Shown here piece by piece: positions 11,525 through 22,990 of a stretch of DNA of 64,000 bases (positions within the stretch are counted from its first letter, which is position 1; each line of letters starts with the position of its first letter). This stretch comes from Apiospora phragmitis (Eukaryota > Ascomycota > Sordariomycetes > Amphisphaeriales > Apiosporaceae), in NCBI GenBank assembly GCA_038363925.1, contig JAQQWL010000011.1, positions 9,114,001-9,178,000 on the forward strand, in the 5' to 3' direction. The notes under the pieces are model-generated. The model saw only the letters and a list, made by a program, of their open reading frames with translations, was not told the origin of the DNA and ran no database searches. A program made the position numbers and the translations under genes.

Positions 11525-14500
11525 TTAAAAGATTTATTGCTCGTTATTTATTTATCGGTATTATTTTTTTTTAAAAAGATAGATTTTTTAAGGCTTAATA
11601 TAACTTCCGTAGAAAAAATTATCGAGTTTTTCGAACAGCTTAATAATTTTATTTTAAAATCGACCCCTCCGGAGTTTCGATTTAACGTCGACGAGATCGG
11701 TAACTAGCTCGGCTATAAAATAAATATAATAATTATTAAACCTATTAAAATAAAGAGAATATTAATTATAAACTTCTTTAACCGAAAATGAGCTTCTACG
11801 GTCGAATATAATAACGCTTTAGGCCGAGCCTTGCCTCCTCTCATTATATTTAAGGGTTAATAAGTCTAGCAGTAATGGTTTCCGGAGGAGGAGGACTCGC
11901 TAACGGATACCATGAAGGATTAAGTCTTTACGGCATCCCTTAAAGGCTGGACTAATAAGGAGCTAGCCCTAGTATAATTAAATAAGGTCTTCATCTCTTA
12001 TATAAAGCTTAAAAACGAGGACTAATAGCGGCTTATTATTTTAAATAACTACGTTAGTAATGTAAGCGAGGATTTTATTATAACGTATTTAAAATATAAA
12101 ATAAGCCAGCTGACGGTGCTACGGTCACCTCATATAACGGCGACCCCAAAAACTAATAATAATATTACATAATAATAATACAAATAATTTAATTAAAAAT
12201 TAATACAAAATTCTAAAAATACTATTTCAGTCTTAAAACGCTTTTATAACATTTTTAATCTCAGATTTAGAGTTAGATTTAATTATAATAGCTTTCGGCG
12301 CTAACGATAAAGAAGTAACAGCCTAGGGTTCCGGTGTAACGTTATTTATTTCCCTCTTAATTATTATAGCATCTCGTATACGCGTAAACTTCTAATTAAG
12401 GTTAAGTATTACTCTTTTCCTCTTTTTACTTCTTTTTTTTTTTAATTACTTTTTAAAACTAACTTCTCGTACTCTAATTAGCCGATCTAGCCGTTTAAAG
12501 TATTTAAACTTTTTTAAAGCTTCCGGAATAAAACCTAACGTGTCGCGCTATCGAAAATAGTATTATTATTATTAAGCGTATCCGTTAATTCTTTAATTTG
12601 GCGGTTAATCGTAAGTATTAGTAACGTTATAAAGGAGAATTATTTATCGGAAACGTCGGGGGGAGGTTTAAATAGTCCTGCTTTTACCTAGTTTTTTATT
12701 CTCCGGTTCCGGCTATTAAGGGGCTTATTAATATTACGAAGGAATATATTAGTTATAGCTTAGCCGCTAGTTATTATATATAGCCGAAAAGTAAACCTTT
12801 TAGTTAACTCGTAATATTAGAGGAAGTCTTTTTTATTTATATTTATATTATTAAACCCTATATAGTATAAGGTTATTTTCTAGTAGTAGGTATTTTTTAA
12901 TATATTAAAAGGATTAAGATCCAGGGGTTATAATAGGTGCGACGAGTATACCGGAAGGAAGAGAAGCTATATCTTATATTTTAAGTATATTATAATAAAG
13001 TTTTTATTTACGTGGCTAGCGTAATTATTTAAGATAATAAGCCGCTATTAATCCTCGTTTTTAAGCTTTATATAAGGGATAAAAACCTTATTTAGCTATA
13101 TTAAGGCTAGCTCTTTATTAGTTTAGCCTTTAGGGGATACCGTAAAAACTTAATCCTTTATAGTATTCGTTAACGAGTCCTCTTTATAAAAATTATTACT
13201 ATTAGACTTATTAACCCTTAAATATAATAAAAGGAGGCAAGGCTCGGCCTAAAGCGTTATTATATTCGACCGCAAAAGCCTATTCTCGGTTAAAGGAGTT
13301 TATAATTAATATTTTTTTTATTTTAATAGGTTTAATAATTATTATATTCGTTTTATAACCGAGCTAGTTACCGATTTTATTAATATTAAACTAAAACTTC
13401 AAAGGGATCGATTTTCGAATAAAATTATTAAGCTGTTTAAAAAACTCGATAATTTTTTTTACGAAAGTTACGTTAAGCTTTAAAAAATTTATCCTTTTAA
13501 AAAAAATAATATTAATAAATGAATAACGAGTAATAAATTTTTTAACCTAATGTTTACCGAGGATTATATTAATCCTATTAGTTTAAAAAATTCGTTAAAT
13601 AAATATCTAAAAAATAATATACGCCGGTAAGCAGCTTAGATCATATTATATAAAGTACTAAGTTACGATCTAAAACTCTTCCGTTATTTTTAAGGCTTAG
13701 AAGGATTTATTCTATTATTTTATAGTTTTACGGCCGTAAATCCGAGCCCTTAAAATTATTTCAGGGATATTATGCTTTTCGGCGGCTTATTTTATTAACG
13801 AGCTATTTATAATATTTTAAATCGCGCGTTATAATGCTGACTCGTTAAGTTTACGGCCTATCGGAAAGAGGAAAAGAAAAGGAAAATAATAGTATTATTT
13901 AATTAATTATAAATTAAAAGCTAACTAGTTTATATACTAATTTATATATAGTATTATTAAGGGCTATTTAAATTTAGGGGTCGCCCTTGTATAAGGTGAC
14001 CGTAGCACCGTTAGCTGGCTTATAGCTTCTTTATTTTCCGGTATACTTATTATATTTATTATAACCTTTAAATTTTAATTTTTTTAATATATTAAAGGAT
14101 ACTTATTATTAAAAAATAATCCTATATTATATAAGGCTTAATAATATAAATATAAGTAAAAGGGACTTCTTTTAATATTACGAGCTAGTTAAAAGGTTTA
14201 TTTTTCGGCCGTATATAATAATTAGCGGTTAAGCCGTAATTAATATATTCCTTTACGATATTAATAAGCCTTTTAATAGCCGGAATCGGAGGATAAAAAA
14301 CTAAGTAAAAGCAGGACTATTTAAGCCTCCCCTTAATGTTTTTAATAAATAATTCTCTTTTATAGCGTTATTAATATTTATAATTAATAATTAAATTAAA
14401 GAGTTAGCAGATACGTTTCGTAGTAATAATATTATTTTCGATAGCGCGACGCGCCGGGTTTTATTCCGGAAGTTTTAAAAAAGTTTAGATATTTTAAACG

Positions 14501-14884
14501 GCTAGATCGGCTAATTAGAGCACGAGAAGTTAGTTTTAAAAAATAATTTAAAAAAAGAGGTAAAAAGAGAAAAAGAGTAATACTTAACCTTAATTAAAAA
14601 TTTATACGTATACGAAATATTATAGTAATTAAAAAAGAAATAAATAGCGTTATTTAAAACCCTAAGCTGTTACTCCTTTATTATCGGCGTCGAAAGCCGT
14701 TATAATTAAATCTAACTTTAAATTTAAGATTAAAAGTATTATAGAAGCGTTTCGAGACTAAAACGGTGTTTTTAAGATTTTGTATTAATTTTTAATTAAA
14801 TTATTCGTATTATTATTATATAGTATTATTATTAGTTTTTAGGGTCGCCGTTACATGGGGTGACCTTAATACCGTCAGCTGGCT
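11525..14884 (+). mobile_element. Fot1/pogo DNA transposon F2, right part, interrupted by F1
   Basis: A RIP-broken transposase reads on the plus strand from about 11.56 kb. It has the pogo DDE landmarks RALPPLIIFKG (about 11.82-11.85 kb), SLKGWTNKELAL (about 11.94-11.97 kb) and an IILNN/LILDN-like strand (about 12.03 kb). It resumes after the nested copy at 14021 with LQPL-like and KRDFFRYYELVKRF-like tracts. The right terminal inverted repeat ends at 14884 with AGCTGGCT and is flanked by TA. The left part lies beyond the copia B insertion and off the window. Its TIR is the same as those of F1 and F3. Confidence 0.75.
12104..14020 (-). mobile_element. Fot1/pogo DNA transposon F1, complete but RIP-dead (1917 bp)
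   Basis: Terminal inverted repeats of about 44 bp start AGCCAGCTGACGGTGCTACG at 12104 and are mirrored by ...CGTAGCACCGTTAGCTGGCT at 14020. A TA dinucleotide flanks both ends (12102-12103, 14021-14022), the target duplication of Tc1/mariner-pogo elements. The transposase is on the minus strand: the reverse complement of about 13.20-13.27 kb matches the FKG-region of F2. Size is typical of Fot1 elements (about 1.9 kb). It is inserted in the opposite orientation in a sibling copy, F2. No intact reading frame remains. Confidence 0.85.
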
Positions 14885-15048
14885 TATTATTAACTAACTC
14901 AAAACTCGGCAACGGAGAAACCCTCAAGAGAATGGCCGATATATATACTTTGCTAGGTTCCCATTATTTTCATTATTATCTTTCTTTATCCATTTTTATT
15001 TAGTTTCTAATACATTACTTCATCTGCCTTCTGTTAATTACTTGACAG

Positions 15049-15988
15049 CTCCGTCGGTTACATCAAGAGCTGGCTTTCGAGTCTTACCAAGCTTATTGCT
15101 TTGGCCAACATATTCGACGAGACCGACTTGCTCGTCGAGGGGGTACGCAAAGACCACTGGGATGCCATGGTAAACCAAGCAAACGACCCTCGTTGGAATA
15201 TTGGGTACGAAACCGAGCCAGTACCGTCACGACTGGGCCTGGAGGAGCACTATTTGATACAAGAAGGCTTCCTCTGCTACGAACTGTACTGTCGACTCTT
15301 CTACCACGGGGACCGGGGACTCCATTTCGCCACCCGATGTCGCAGCCAATTCGAACTCTTCCGATTGGGAAACCCCACAAACTTATTCTCTGCCATTCAG
15401 GTCGTCCACAACATACATGGGAACAACCTGCTGAAAGTGCTAAGTATCGAGGGCCTCCCAAGCGCCAGCCTCGATGCATCCGGCGCGGGCCCTGAGCAGT
15501 GGCAGGTGGACAACAGTCATGCCGTTTCTCAGGTCAGCCTCATCGGCCGAAAAACACAACTTCCTGCGCTATTTGACCTCCTTCGGCATTCAGTTTGTTA
15601 CCAAGGCGAGCCAATGTTCAGCTTCAACACAGATAAATATGATCTTGTCCAAATATTCCCATTTCACGAGGCTCACAAAGGCATTTCCTCGTTATTCATT
15701 CCTCGTTACCAGTTCTCCCAACCCGATTATGAACAGCTGCATCTCGTTTCGGCGTATCTATCTGAAGATCATCTTATTGACGAGTATACCGTCTACAAGA
15801 CCCGGCACGACTGGTACATGGGACCTTGGTTCCAGGACTGGGACTGGCTGGAAATTGGGAGCCCGATGCTACAACTTCATGCTCACCTTACAGTTCCGGA
15901 GACCAAAGGATCACCGTGGGATGAAATACGCCGATACGATCAGCATCGATCCGTCACACGCGCACACGAGAAGTGGAAGAAGGAGTAG
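15049..15988 (+). CDS. Hypothetical protein, 5'-truncated by the adjacent transposon
   Basis: A long open frame of ordinary GC content runs to TAG at 15988. It encodes about 300 residues with many aromatics (YELYCRLFYHGDRGLHFA; WYMGPWFQDWDWLEIG). I recognise no family. No ATG opens it: the first in-frame ATG is at 15167, while open sequence continues upstream to a splice-acceptor-like TTGACAG ending at 15048. A short coding-like stretch before that (about 14891-14960, ...GNGETLKRMADIYTLL) directly abuts the transposon end at 14884. The likely history is loss of the 5' exons when transposons inserted, though a shorter protein starting at 15167 is possible. No membrane segment or signal peptide is evident. 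Confidence 0.5.
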
Positions 15989-16144
15989 TGTGGTGTATTG
16001 CAAGAGTGAGTTCTAGTCTGCATAGGGAGGTAAGTAATAAAGGGGCAAGTAATAAAACCAGATTCGAGTTGTGAGAGAGCACGAAAGACATCTACAAGAA
16101 AGTTGAGAATCCAGTAAATATCAGGTTGGTGAGACCAAAGATAC

Positions 16145-16560
16145 TTACCCGCATGGCCGGCCTCCTTTAGCTTCAGCCGTGACGATGCGCCCGTCGGCGA
16201 GTATAACCTCATACTCCACAACACTGTCACACCCCAGCCCATAGATCGATGTGTAAAACATGTTGCCGCCCCCGAGCAAGAAACCGCCCGCGATGTTGTT
16301 GCTGCCGGCCCAGTTGGTGCGGTCGCCGCTGCTCATGGGGAACGGCTGGCCGGCGCGGCGAGGGGCCTCGATGGCCTCGGGCGACCTCGGCTGCGGAGCG
16401 CGACTGGAGGATGCATGCGGGCCGCATTTTGGGCGCTGTTGCAACCAGTAGGACTCGATTCGGGCGTCGTATTTGGCGTCAGGATGCGGGGGCCGAGGTC
16501 GGCTTTGGTTAGCAGCCGGGCCTGCTCACCGGAAGACTGGGCTGGATATTAGATGCCATA
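16145..16560 (-). pseudogene. BBE-type FAD-dependent oxidoreductase relic (N-terminal half)
   Basis: The minus strand carries the FAD-binding (PCMH) half of a berberine-bridge-enzyme-like oxidase in pieces. ARLLTKADLGPRILTPN and YDARIESYWLQQRPK lie in different frames. They are followed by SGDRTNWAGSNN and GGFLLGGGNMFYTSIYGLGC and EYEVILADGRIVTAEA. The substrate and C-terminal BBE domains do not follow. The stretch between NN and GGFLLGGG is deleted compared with intact relatives such as the gene at 32838. At least one frameshift plus this deletion make it non-functional. A GTAAGT at the lower end may be an old donor site. Such enzymes usually act in secondary metabolism by oxidising small molecules with a covalently bound flavin. 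Confidence 0.7.
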
Positions 16561-16738
16561 CTAGACTGGGGTGCTGAGTAATGCGATGAACGGTGTAGAT
16601 GGGAAGACAATATCCTCGACGACAGGGAATGAAGGACAGATGTAGGAATGTAGCCAAGCGACCAACGGAAGTCGGATCAAAGCAACAAGTCTCTTATAAA
16701 CTGGAGAGCTATCCCGGGAAAGGAGAACTGGTTCGAAT

Positions 16739-17266
16739 ATGGTGGCTTATTTGCCAAAACTAACCCATTCATGGCATTCACAATTACCATGTTCACCTTT
16801 TGTTCTCCATTATAAGTATCGCCAGCATGGATGCTATTTTTCCATACGGGACCGGCGCTTCTTTCTCAAGCAACACGAGAAGACCTGCCGCCATGGAGAT
16901 CTCAAAAAGTACTCTGTTCTTTGTGCTATATGTGGCCATAGGTTTCCTAACTCTGCCGCTTTAAGTACACGCAAGCAAATGGTGCATGACCTCATGGAAG
17001 AAATGCGTTGCGGATAAACGTTTCGAACCAGGAACGCCTTAAAAATTCACAAGGACTCGTCTACCCACAAATATCAAACACATCATTCTCTACCTCCTTT
17101 GGTGGCAGAAGTACGCTGTCCTGGAGAAGGCTGTGCCAATGCAACCAGAAGCAGCAAGTTTACCAAGCGCAGTAGCCTCAAGAGACATCTCAGGGATTCC
17201 TATGACATGACGGAGAAAGCCGCGCAAGAGTTGGTCGATGAACTCTTGCTACTTCAATCCAAGTAG
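16739..17266 (+). pseudogene. C2H2 zinc-finger protein relic with one in-frame stop
   Basis: One frame runs from ATG 16739 to TAG 17266, broken only by TAA at 17015-17017. Before the stop there is a finger-like CAICGHRFPNSAAL...H. The stop falls inside the next finger (RCG-stop-TFRTRNALKIHKDS). A longer finger follows, CPGEGCANATRSSKFTKRSS with LKRHLRDSYD, and the C-terminus is acidic and leucine-rich (ELVDELLLLQSK). TAA could come from CAA by the CpA-to-TpA change typical of RIP. The 5' end may also be incomplete. It could encode a truncated 92-residue product, but a decayed transcription-factor-like gene is more likely. Confidence 0.6.
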
Positions 17267-17639
17267 ACCTGGCCTGCGACTTCTACTAAAGCCCCAGCCA
17301 ATCTGCAGAGGAGGGATGTTCGCTCGTGAGCAATACACGCGATGGCTTCTACAACTTCGAGTTGTTCCTCCGAAGGTCGGGCGGGAAGCGGCTTTCGGGG
17401 TTTATTCCTTCTTATTCCAGCCTTTATTCCTCATAGTTCCGGTTATTATTCCCTATTATTCCAGTCATGACTCCTCGTTGTTCTAGTGATTATCCCTCGC
17501 TATCCCAGTGTCTCAGGGTGGATGGATTCACTGTTTATTCAAGCAGTTACCTTTATTTATTCCTCAAATATTTTATTATTCTTAAAAAAGTAATAATAAC
17601 GCCGAGAGTCGGTGGGCCTTGCTGGTGCCAGTTATATAT
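17267..17639. other. No gene seen; TTATTCC-rich low-complexity tract
   Basis: 17400-17475 contains imperfect repeats of TTATTCC/TATTCC. Nothing codon-like or RNA-like was recognised. Confidence 0.5.
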
Positions 17640-17966
17640 CGCATATGGAAGAAAAGGTCGCCCGAGTAGGCTCGTATCAGGTCGCTAACTGGGATGCGGG
17701 AGTTTTCTAAGCCCTTATAAACGATTTCGAGCATCTGGCACTAGTGAGGATTCATGGCCACGGCCTCGGTCCCCAAGATCTCGAAAAAGGAGGCGTTGAA
17801 GTCGGCGAGATCGATGTCGTCGAGGAACATGCCTCCCGGCGGATGCATGGTGCCGGGTTTGTGTGAACCATCCTAGTGGCCCTTGATATTGAGGCGGGAC
17901 TTGGGCACTTCGTTCGAAGCTACCTTTCCCTGCCCGAGGAAATCCCAGAGCTTGCTGGGTCGTCAT
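17640..17966 (-). pseudogene. Polyketide synthase ketosynthase (KS) domain shard
   Basis: On the minus strand one frame reads SKLWDFLGQGKVASNEVPKS, then GGMFLDDIDLADFNASFFEI and EAVAMNPH, then QMLEIVYKGLENS. This is the order found in the N-terminal part of fungal type I iterative KS domains: the region before and around the DPQQR-like motif, here NPH-stop-C. Two in-frame TAG codons interrupt it, and neither the upstream start nor the active-site cysteine region is present. It is therefore a roughly 100-codon fragment of a once much larger PKS gene. It lies next to a hydrolase relic and FAD-oxidase relics, the kinds of genes that accompany PKS genes. Confidence 0.7.
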
Positions 17967-18444
17967 TTTCGTCACTTGAGGAAGAGTATCGGGAATTAAA
18001 AGTACTTGTTGTCTTTGCTTCATTGTCAAGTAACCACTCCGAGGCGCTGAGTCAGTAGCTGTGAGACCCGAATTGATGGTAAAGAAGAATTTCTCAGACG
18101 GTGATGCGCCTGCTGGCTGCCCAAGTGAGTAGTCACGGCCGGCTAGAAGCACTATATATCGCGATGCATCTTTGGACATGGTCCGAGGGCAGTAATGCCT
18201 TCCTCGATAAGCTGGATCAATATTGGTCCGAAACCAGGATGGAAGTCATTGCCATTCAGTCTTGGAACCAGATAACGGATGGGCTAACAGTAAGGGGTAT
18301 CGGGTGCGTTACTCCTTACTGTAGTCATGATTACCTTGCTGCCAACCATATGTGTTGACAGTAATCCACCAAGTAAGCAAAAAAGGCAAATGGCGCAAGA
18401 CCTATCTGGTGAGCCACGAGCCCTCCGCCAGGATCTATTCATGC

Positions 18445-19110
18445 TTACGTATCGGGCCAGACATCTTGACCTACGCGACCGGACTATCTAGTGTAGATAG
18501 CCGCCGGATTCTCCTTTGGGGCATGTCGTTCGGCGCGATGGTTAGCGGATGCTGTGCCGCCATCGATAGAAGAGCCCAGGGGCTGGTCATGGTCTGCCCG
18601 CTGTTCAGCTTCGTTCGACCAGACAAGAGAAAGACGCTGTTTCCGCAGCTTATCCGCGACCGTGTATCCCGGATGCGGGGCAACGAATCCTTCACGCTGC
18701 AACCTTTCAATGCCAAAGGTGAGAACCCGGCGGGGATGGGCGGGTCGGGGGGCCTCGGTGGTATGGAGGCTTACAATCTGATGCAGTCTGCGACCAAGCT
18801 TGGCCATCCGGATTTCCGCAACCGCATCACCCTGCAGACCTACTACAAGCTAGCCGTGGCCCGCCCCAAGGAGCTATTGAAGATGGTGGAGGGCATGCCG
18901 GTTTTGATGGTGATCCGGGAACTGGACGACATATCCAGCCCCGAGGAGCAGAAAGAGGCGTTCGACAGCCTCAATACGCCCAAGACCATGTATTAGGCCA
19001 AGGAACAGGGCCATCTATCCATCATGGGCGGACAGGGATCAGAGAAGATCCTCGAAGCAATGGAGAGCTTCTTTGCCGCGGTGCTGGATTGTAAGGCGGA
19101 AGACTTCTAG
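18445..19110 (+). pseudogene. Alpha/beta hydrolase relic (C-terminal two-thirds)
   Basis: The frame reads YATGLSSVDSRRILLWGMSF with a G-x-S-F-G nucleophile elbow (GMSFG, about 18520-18535). It continues through GLVMVCPLFSFV, NPAGMGGSGGLGG, ITLQTYYKLAVARPKELL and PVLMVIRELDDISSPEEQK, where the acidic residue sits. Then TAG at 18994 interrupts, after which GHLSIMGG (the histidine) follows in the same frame to a stop at 19110. TAG fits a TGG-to-TAG transition. The N-terminal strand and oxyanion region are missing. Hydrolases of this kind are frequent in fungal polyketide clusters. With the catalytic His behind a stop codon the product should be inactive. Confidence 0.7.
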
Positions 19111-19198
19111 CTTATTGCCTATTTTTTAGCGAGCAGATCAGCACTTGTCTATATAGACAAACACGTTCGATTAATGACCAAGATTACTGATCATCTCA

Positions 19199-20212
19199 CG
19201 GGATGTCGGCCACGGGCCCCTGGGCACGACGTACGGCATGGGTGCCGACAATGCACTTGAGTTTGACGTTATCACCGCGGACGGGAAGCGGCGGACCGCG
19301 TACCCCACCGAGAACGCGAATCTCTACTGGGCCCTGGGCGGCGGTGGCGCCGGCAACTATGCGCTCGTCCTCTCCGTAATTACCAAAGCGCACCCCGACG
19401 GTCCCGTGGGAGGCGCCACCATAACTTTCACCAACACGAACGACGCCAAGTTCTGGGCGGGCATTATTACTGCCTGGCTCAAGCTCCAGCCGACCCTCAA
19501 CGACATCCCCAGATTCAGCAGTCTCTGGTTCTTGACCAAGGAAGTTTTTCGCATCAGCTACGCCATCCTGCCCGACGGCACGGAGGCGGGGCGTGTCCAA
19601 GGCCCTCTTCCCGTTCGTAGAGACGCTCAAGGAAATCGGCATCACACCCCGCCGCCTACGAAACAGGCATCAGCCCCGGCTTCTACGACCACTTTCAGCG
19701 GTTCAACCGTGACAAGTACGTCACCAACACCTCCTAGAGTAGCCGGCTGATTTCGCGCCGGGCAGTGAAGCAGTCGCTGCCGGCGCCGGTGGACGCGCTG
19801 CGAGCCATCGTGCGGGACCCCACGGTGACGGGGGCGGGCGTGGCGGGCGTGGCGGGCGTGTCCAACAACGTGTCGCACGCGCGCGCGCGCAGGCGAACGG
19901 CCGGGCGCCAACGCGGTGCTGCCGGCGTGGCGCGACGTCCCGTTCACCACCGAGCTGGCGCGCATCCAGCGGTTCGTCAACGCCTGGCAGATCCGTACCC
20001 GCTCCTTCACGCCCGGCGGCGGCTCGTACATGAACGAGGCCACGTTCGACGCCCCGGACTGGAAGACAGACTACCAAGGAGCCACCTATCCGAAGCTCGA
20101 GGCCATCAAGGAGAGGTACGACCCGGACTACCTGTTCTGGGTGAATGCCGGTGTCGGCAGCGATAGCTACTGGCGGCTAGGTGATGACGGCCGATTATGC
20201 TGCAACACCTAG
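19199..20212 (+). pseudogene. BBE-type FAD-dependent oxidoreductase relic (C-terminal two-thirds)
   Basis: It begins mid-domain with GPLGTTYGMGADNALEFDVI, then ADGKRRTAYPTENANLYWAL and a GGGGAGNYALV flavin loop. The substrate-domain frame holds to about 19590, then shifts. The C-terminal BBE domain returns in another frame from about 19916: SYMNEATFDAPDWKTDYQG, LEAIKERYDPDYLFW and a final GVGSD...DGRLC. Frameshifts and an in-frame TAG near 19738 show decay. It overlaps in domain content with the relic at 16145-16560 (both have the ADG-R-TA segment), so these are two different genes, not halves of one. GC content is high, unlike the transposon that follows. Confidence 0.75.
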
Positions 20213-20426
20213 CGGTATTTAACGACAGCGTGTCTTTTTCTTTAGTGTTTTTTTTGTCCTTCGCTCTCGTATTTTCTATACATTATTATCATATCACAAG
20301 GTCACACTGCTCTCTGTGGCGAATCATGTATAACCGGATTGCCACTCCATTATAACCACTCCATACACCTAATGAACCACCGTTCCTTCTTACTACCTCC
20401 CTACCGTGCCACCAAAAGCTATGATA

Positions 20427-20452
20427 AGCTAAAGCACCCCCTCACGGGCCAC
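20427..20452 (+). repeat. Left terminal inverted repeat of F4
   Basis: 26 bp, identical to the reverse complement of 22991-23016, preceded by TA. Unlike the interior it is not RIP-mutated. Confidence 0.9.
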
Positions 20453-21036
20453 TTTATTGAGCTACCCTTACCCTTATAATCAAAGCCATTTCTACGGCTA
20501 GAATTAATATAAATACACTATCTTTCGTTGTTTTTAATAATATTATAATTCTCCGCCTCCGTGCTATCATCTTTTATAGCTTCTATAGCGTTACGAGGCC
20601 TTCTTAACATTTCGACGTCGCTAGCTTTATCCTCGTATACGACCCTACCCTTTAGCCTCCGCTTAGCCCGGCGTATATTAGCTATACGAATAAATTATTA
20701 TCCCGGTATAATTTTTACCTTTTAACGTACTCTCGTAATCTTTTTATCGAGTTTAGTTTAAAAATAATTGTCTAAAGTTTCGAAATACGCGATTTTATTA
20801 ACGCTTTAATTAAAAGCTTTATTAACTTTCTTAATAAAAAGCCGTTAAAAAAGTATTTTAAAAATAGGGTCCGTAGTAACTAATTTCCGACTACTATTCC
20901 GTAATTCTTAATTATTAAAAAGTGTTCTAATAGGTATTAAAGTTAATTCGGCGAAAAAATCGAGTATTAATTCTTTTTTAACTATTTCCGATAGTTTTAA
21001 ACGTGCCCGGGTAACCCTTATATCTTTTAAAATAAC

Positions 21037-21692
21037 TGTTACAACCCGACCTAACCATGCGGCCAAGACCCACTCACCGGCACGGAACTACGATAACCGA
21101 TCCGGCTACGATACAACAGCCAGCGACCGCACCGCCAGCTACACTAACATAAACTCAACCGCACTCCAATAACGTACGACAACGTAAACGGCACCAGCCC
21201 GTACGGCGATGGGACGAATGTAAAGGGACGCAGGAACGAGGCACGGCGAGTCACGTAACGAGCTACGGAGTAATAAAGGTACGGCGCCCGGAGTGAGCTA
21301 ACTAAGAACGGATCACCGTGATCCAGGGGATGGATCACCGTGAGCTAACAACGGGGTCACCGTGAGCTAACAGGTAATCCAAGAGATTAGAGAAGGAGAG
21401 CTTAGATATATAACGAGGAGCGTTCCCTATATATTTTATATAGATATTATTTACTTTAATAATTAATTTAAGTATTAATTTAATTTATTAATAAAATAAA
21501 CAGCTTTAACGACTCTATTATAAATACCTTTAAGTTTACGCACCTTAGTTACCTTTATTCCTATAGCTATTATATATTATATCGATAAAAGCGGACTTCT
21601 ATCGCACGTTTAAATACTCTTTCGTATTACTAGACATAAACCCTAGTACGTTTTACTAGGTTTCTTTTAAAACCTAGATAGCGTTCGTTATA
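21037..21692 (+). repeat. Solo LTR (656 bp) inserted in transposon F4
   Basis: It starts TGTTACAACCCGACC and ends CGTTATA (TA from CA). It is bounded by a 5-bp duplication ATAAC at 21032-21036 and 21693-21697. Excising it with one ATAAC copy joins the minus-strand transposase frames without a shift. It is the same LTR family as 1-654. Its first 350 bp are little mutated while its end is AT-rich. No internal retrotransposon sequence or second LTR is present, so recombination between two LTRs probably removed the body. Confidence 0.9.
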
Positions 21693-22990
21693 ATAACGTA
21701 TTTTAATAATAACGGCTTTAAACGATCCCGCGAATAAATCCTAGCCGTTTTTTAAACGTTTTTAATTATAAAAAAAGTTAATACGTTAATCTTAACCTAG
21801 CGGTATACTTTTAATATATTTATTTTCGTAGGCTTTAATTTAAAACCCGTATTTAAATATTCCTTTAAAATAATTTTTAACCTTTTTTTAATAAATCGAA
21901 AACTCTTATATTTAAAACCTATATTATATAATTATAATATAATTTATAAAAAACTAGCTATATTTTATTTAAAAATAAAGCTATAAAAAATTATTATTCG
22001 TATACGATTTATAATTATTATAAATTAAGATAACTTATTTATTATTATAATAAAACCGTATATTAAAGATAAAAATATTTTAAATTTAATCTAAAGCTAT
22101 AATATTACTAATCCACCTTTTAAACGACGCTTTAAACCGTTAGTTATCTTAAAAATAGCCGTCTTAGTCTAGAAACTATTAACTTTAAACGTCGGCCCCT
22201 TTAAAAATAACTAGCGGCGGGAGGGGTACCTCATCACAGCCTATATACTTTAAGGTAGTAATTTATTCCCCTTTCTCGACGTCTTTTTTAAAGGCTAAAT
22301 AACTAGTAGCTTTAATAATCACCTAATAATTACCGCTAACGCCTTAACTAATACTTATTTCGTCGATATTATAAAAGCGTTTAAAAGGGATATTAGCTAG
22401 CTTTAAAGTATTAAATCTATCGAAAAAACGTTAATATTTATTACTATAACTTTATTGACCCGGCTATAATTAATTATTTTTAACCTTATAGTTTTAACGA
22501 ACTCGTTTTTAATTAAAAAACGAATATATTATCGTTATCTTAAAGTATAAAAAACCTCGGAAGCGTTTAATATTCGCTAGGCTATAAACTTAAACTTAAT
22601 TAATATTAATACGAAATTTAACCTAGCTTAATTAATAACTTAATATATTAATTCGTTTTTTAAAAATAATAATAAGACCTGTTAGTTTTATTAAACTTAT
22701 TTTTAATAAATACACCGGCGAGACGGCGTTAAATATATAATCGAGGGGTTAATTATTTACAGGCGGATTCGTAAGTAATTACTTTAAGCTTTACGTTATA
22801 CACAATAGCTTATACACGCTTTTAAATATTAAATAAAGATATCGTTATAAAGAGTAGAAATAAGCGAAAAGAATAAGGGTAATAATAACTTTAAAAAATA
22901 AAAAGTAATAATTAAATTAAAAAGTTTTCTAATTAAGATGCACGGTAAAAAGACGCGTTCGTAGAGTAAAACGCGGTGGCCCGTAACGGG

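Noticed and set aside
1..14800. AT-rich left arm as mitochondrial DNA or a bacterial AT-rich genome
   Set aside because: Recognisable LTRs, TIRs, integrase and transposase remnants with C-to-T/G-to-A bias explain it as RIP-mutated nuclear repeats.
15093..15479. A 128-codon minus-strand frame
   Set aside because: Antisense shadow of the hypothetical gene on the plus strand.
18101..18358. An 85-codon frame upstream of the hydrolase relic as its N-terminus
   Set aside because: It does not contain the expected beta-strand/oxyanion motifs and does not connect in frame to the hydrolase.
16145..20212. The two FAD oxidoreductase relics as halves of one gene split by inversion
   Set aside because: Both contain the same ADG-R-TA segment, so they overlap in domain content and come from two genes.
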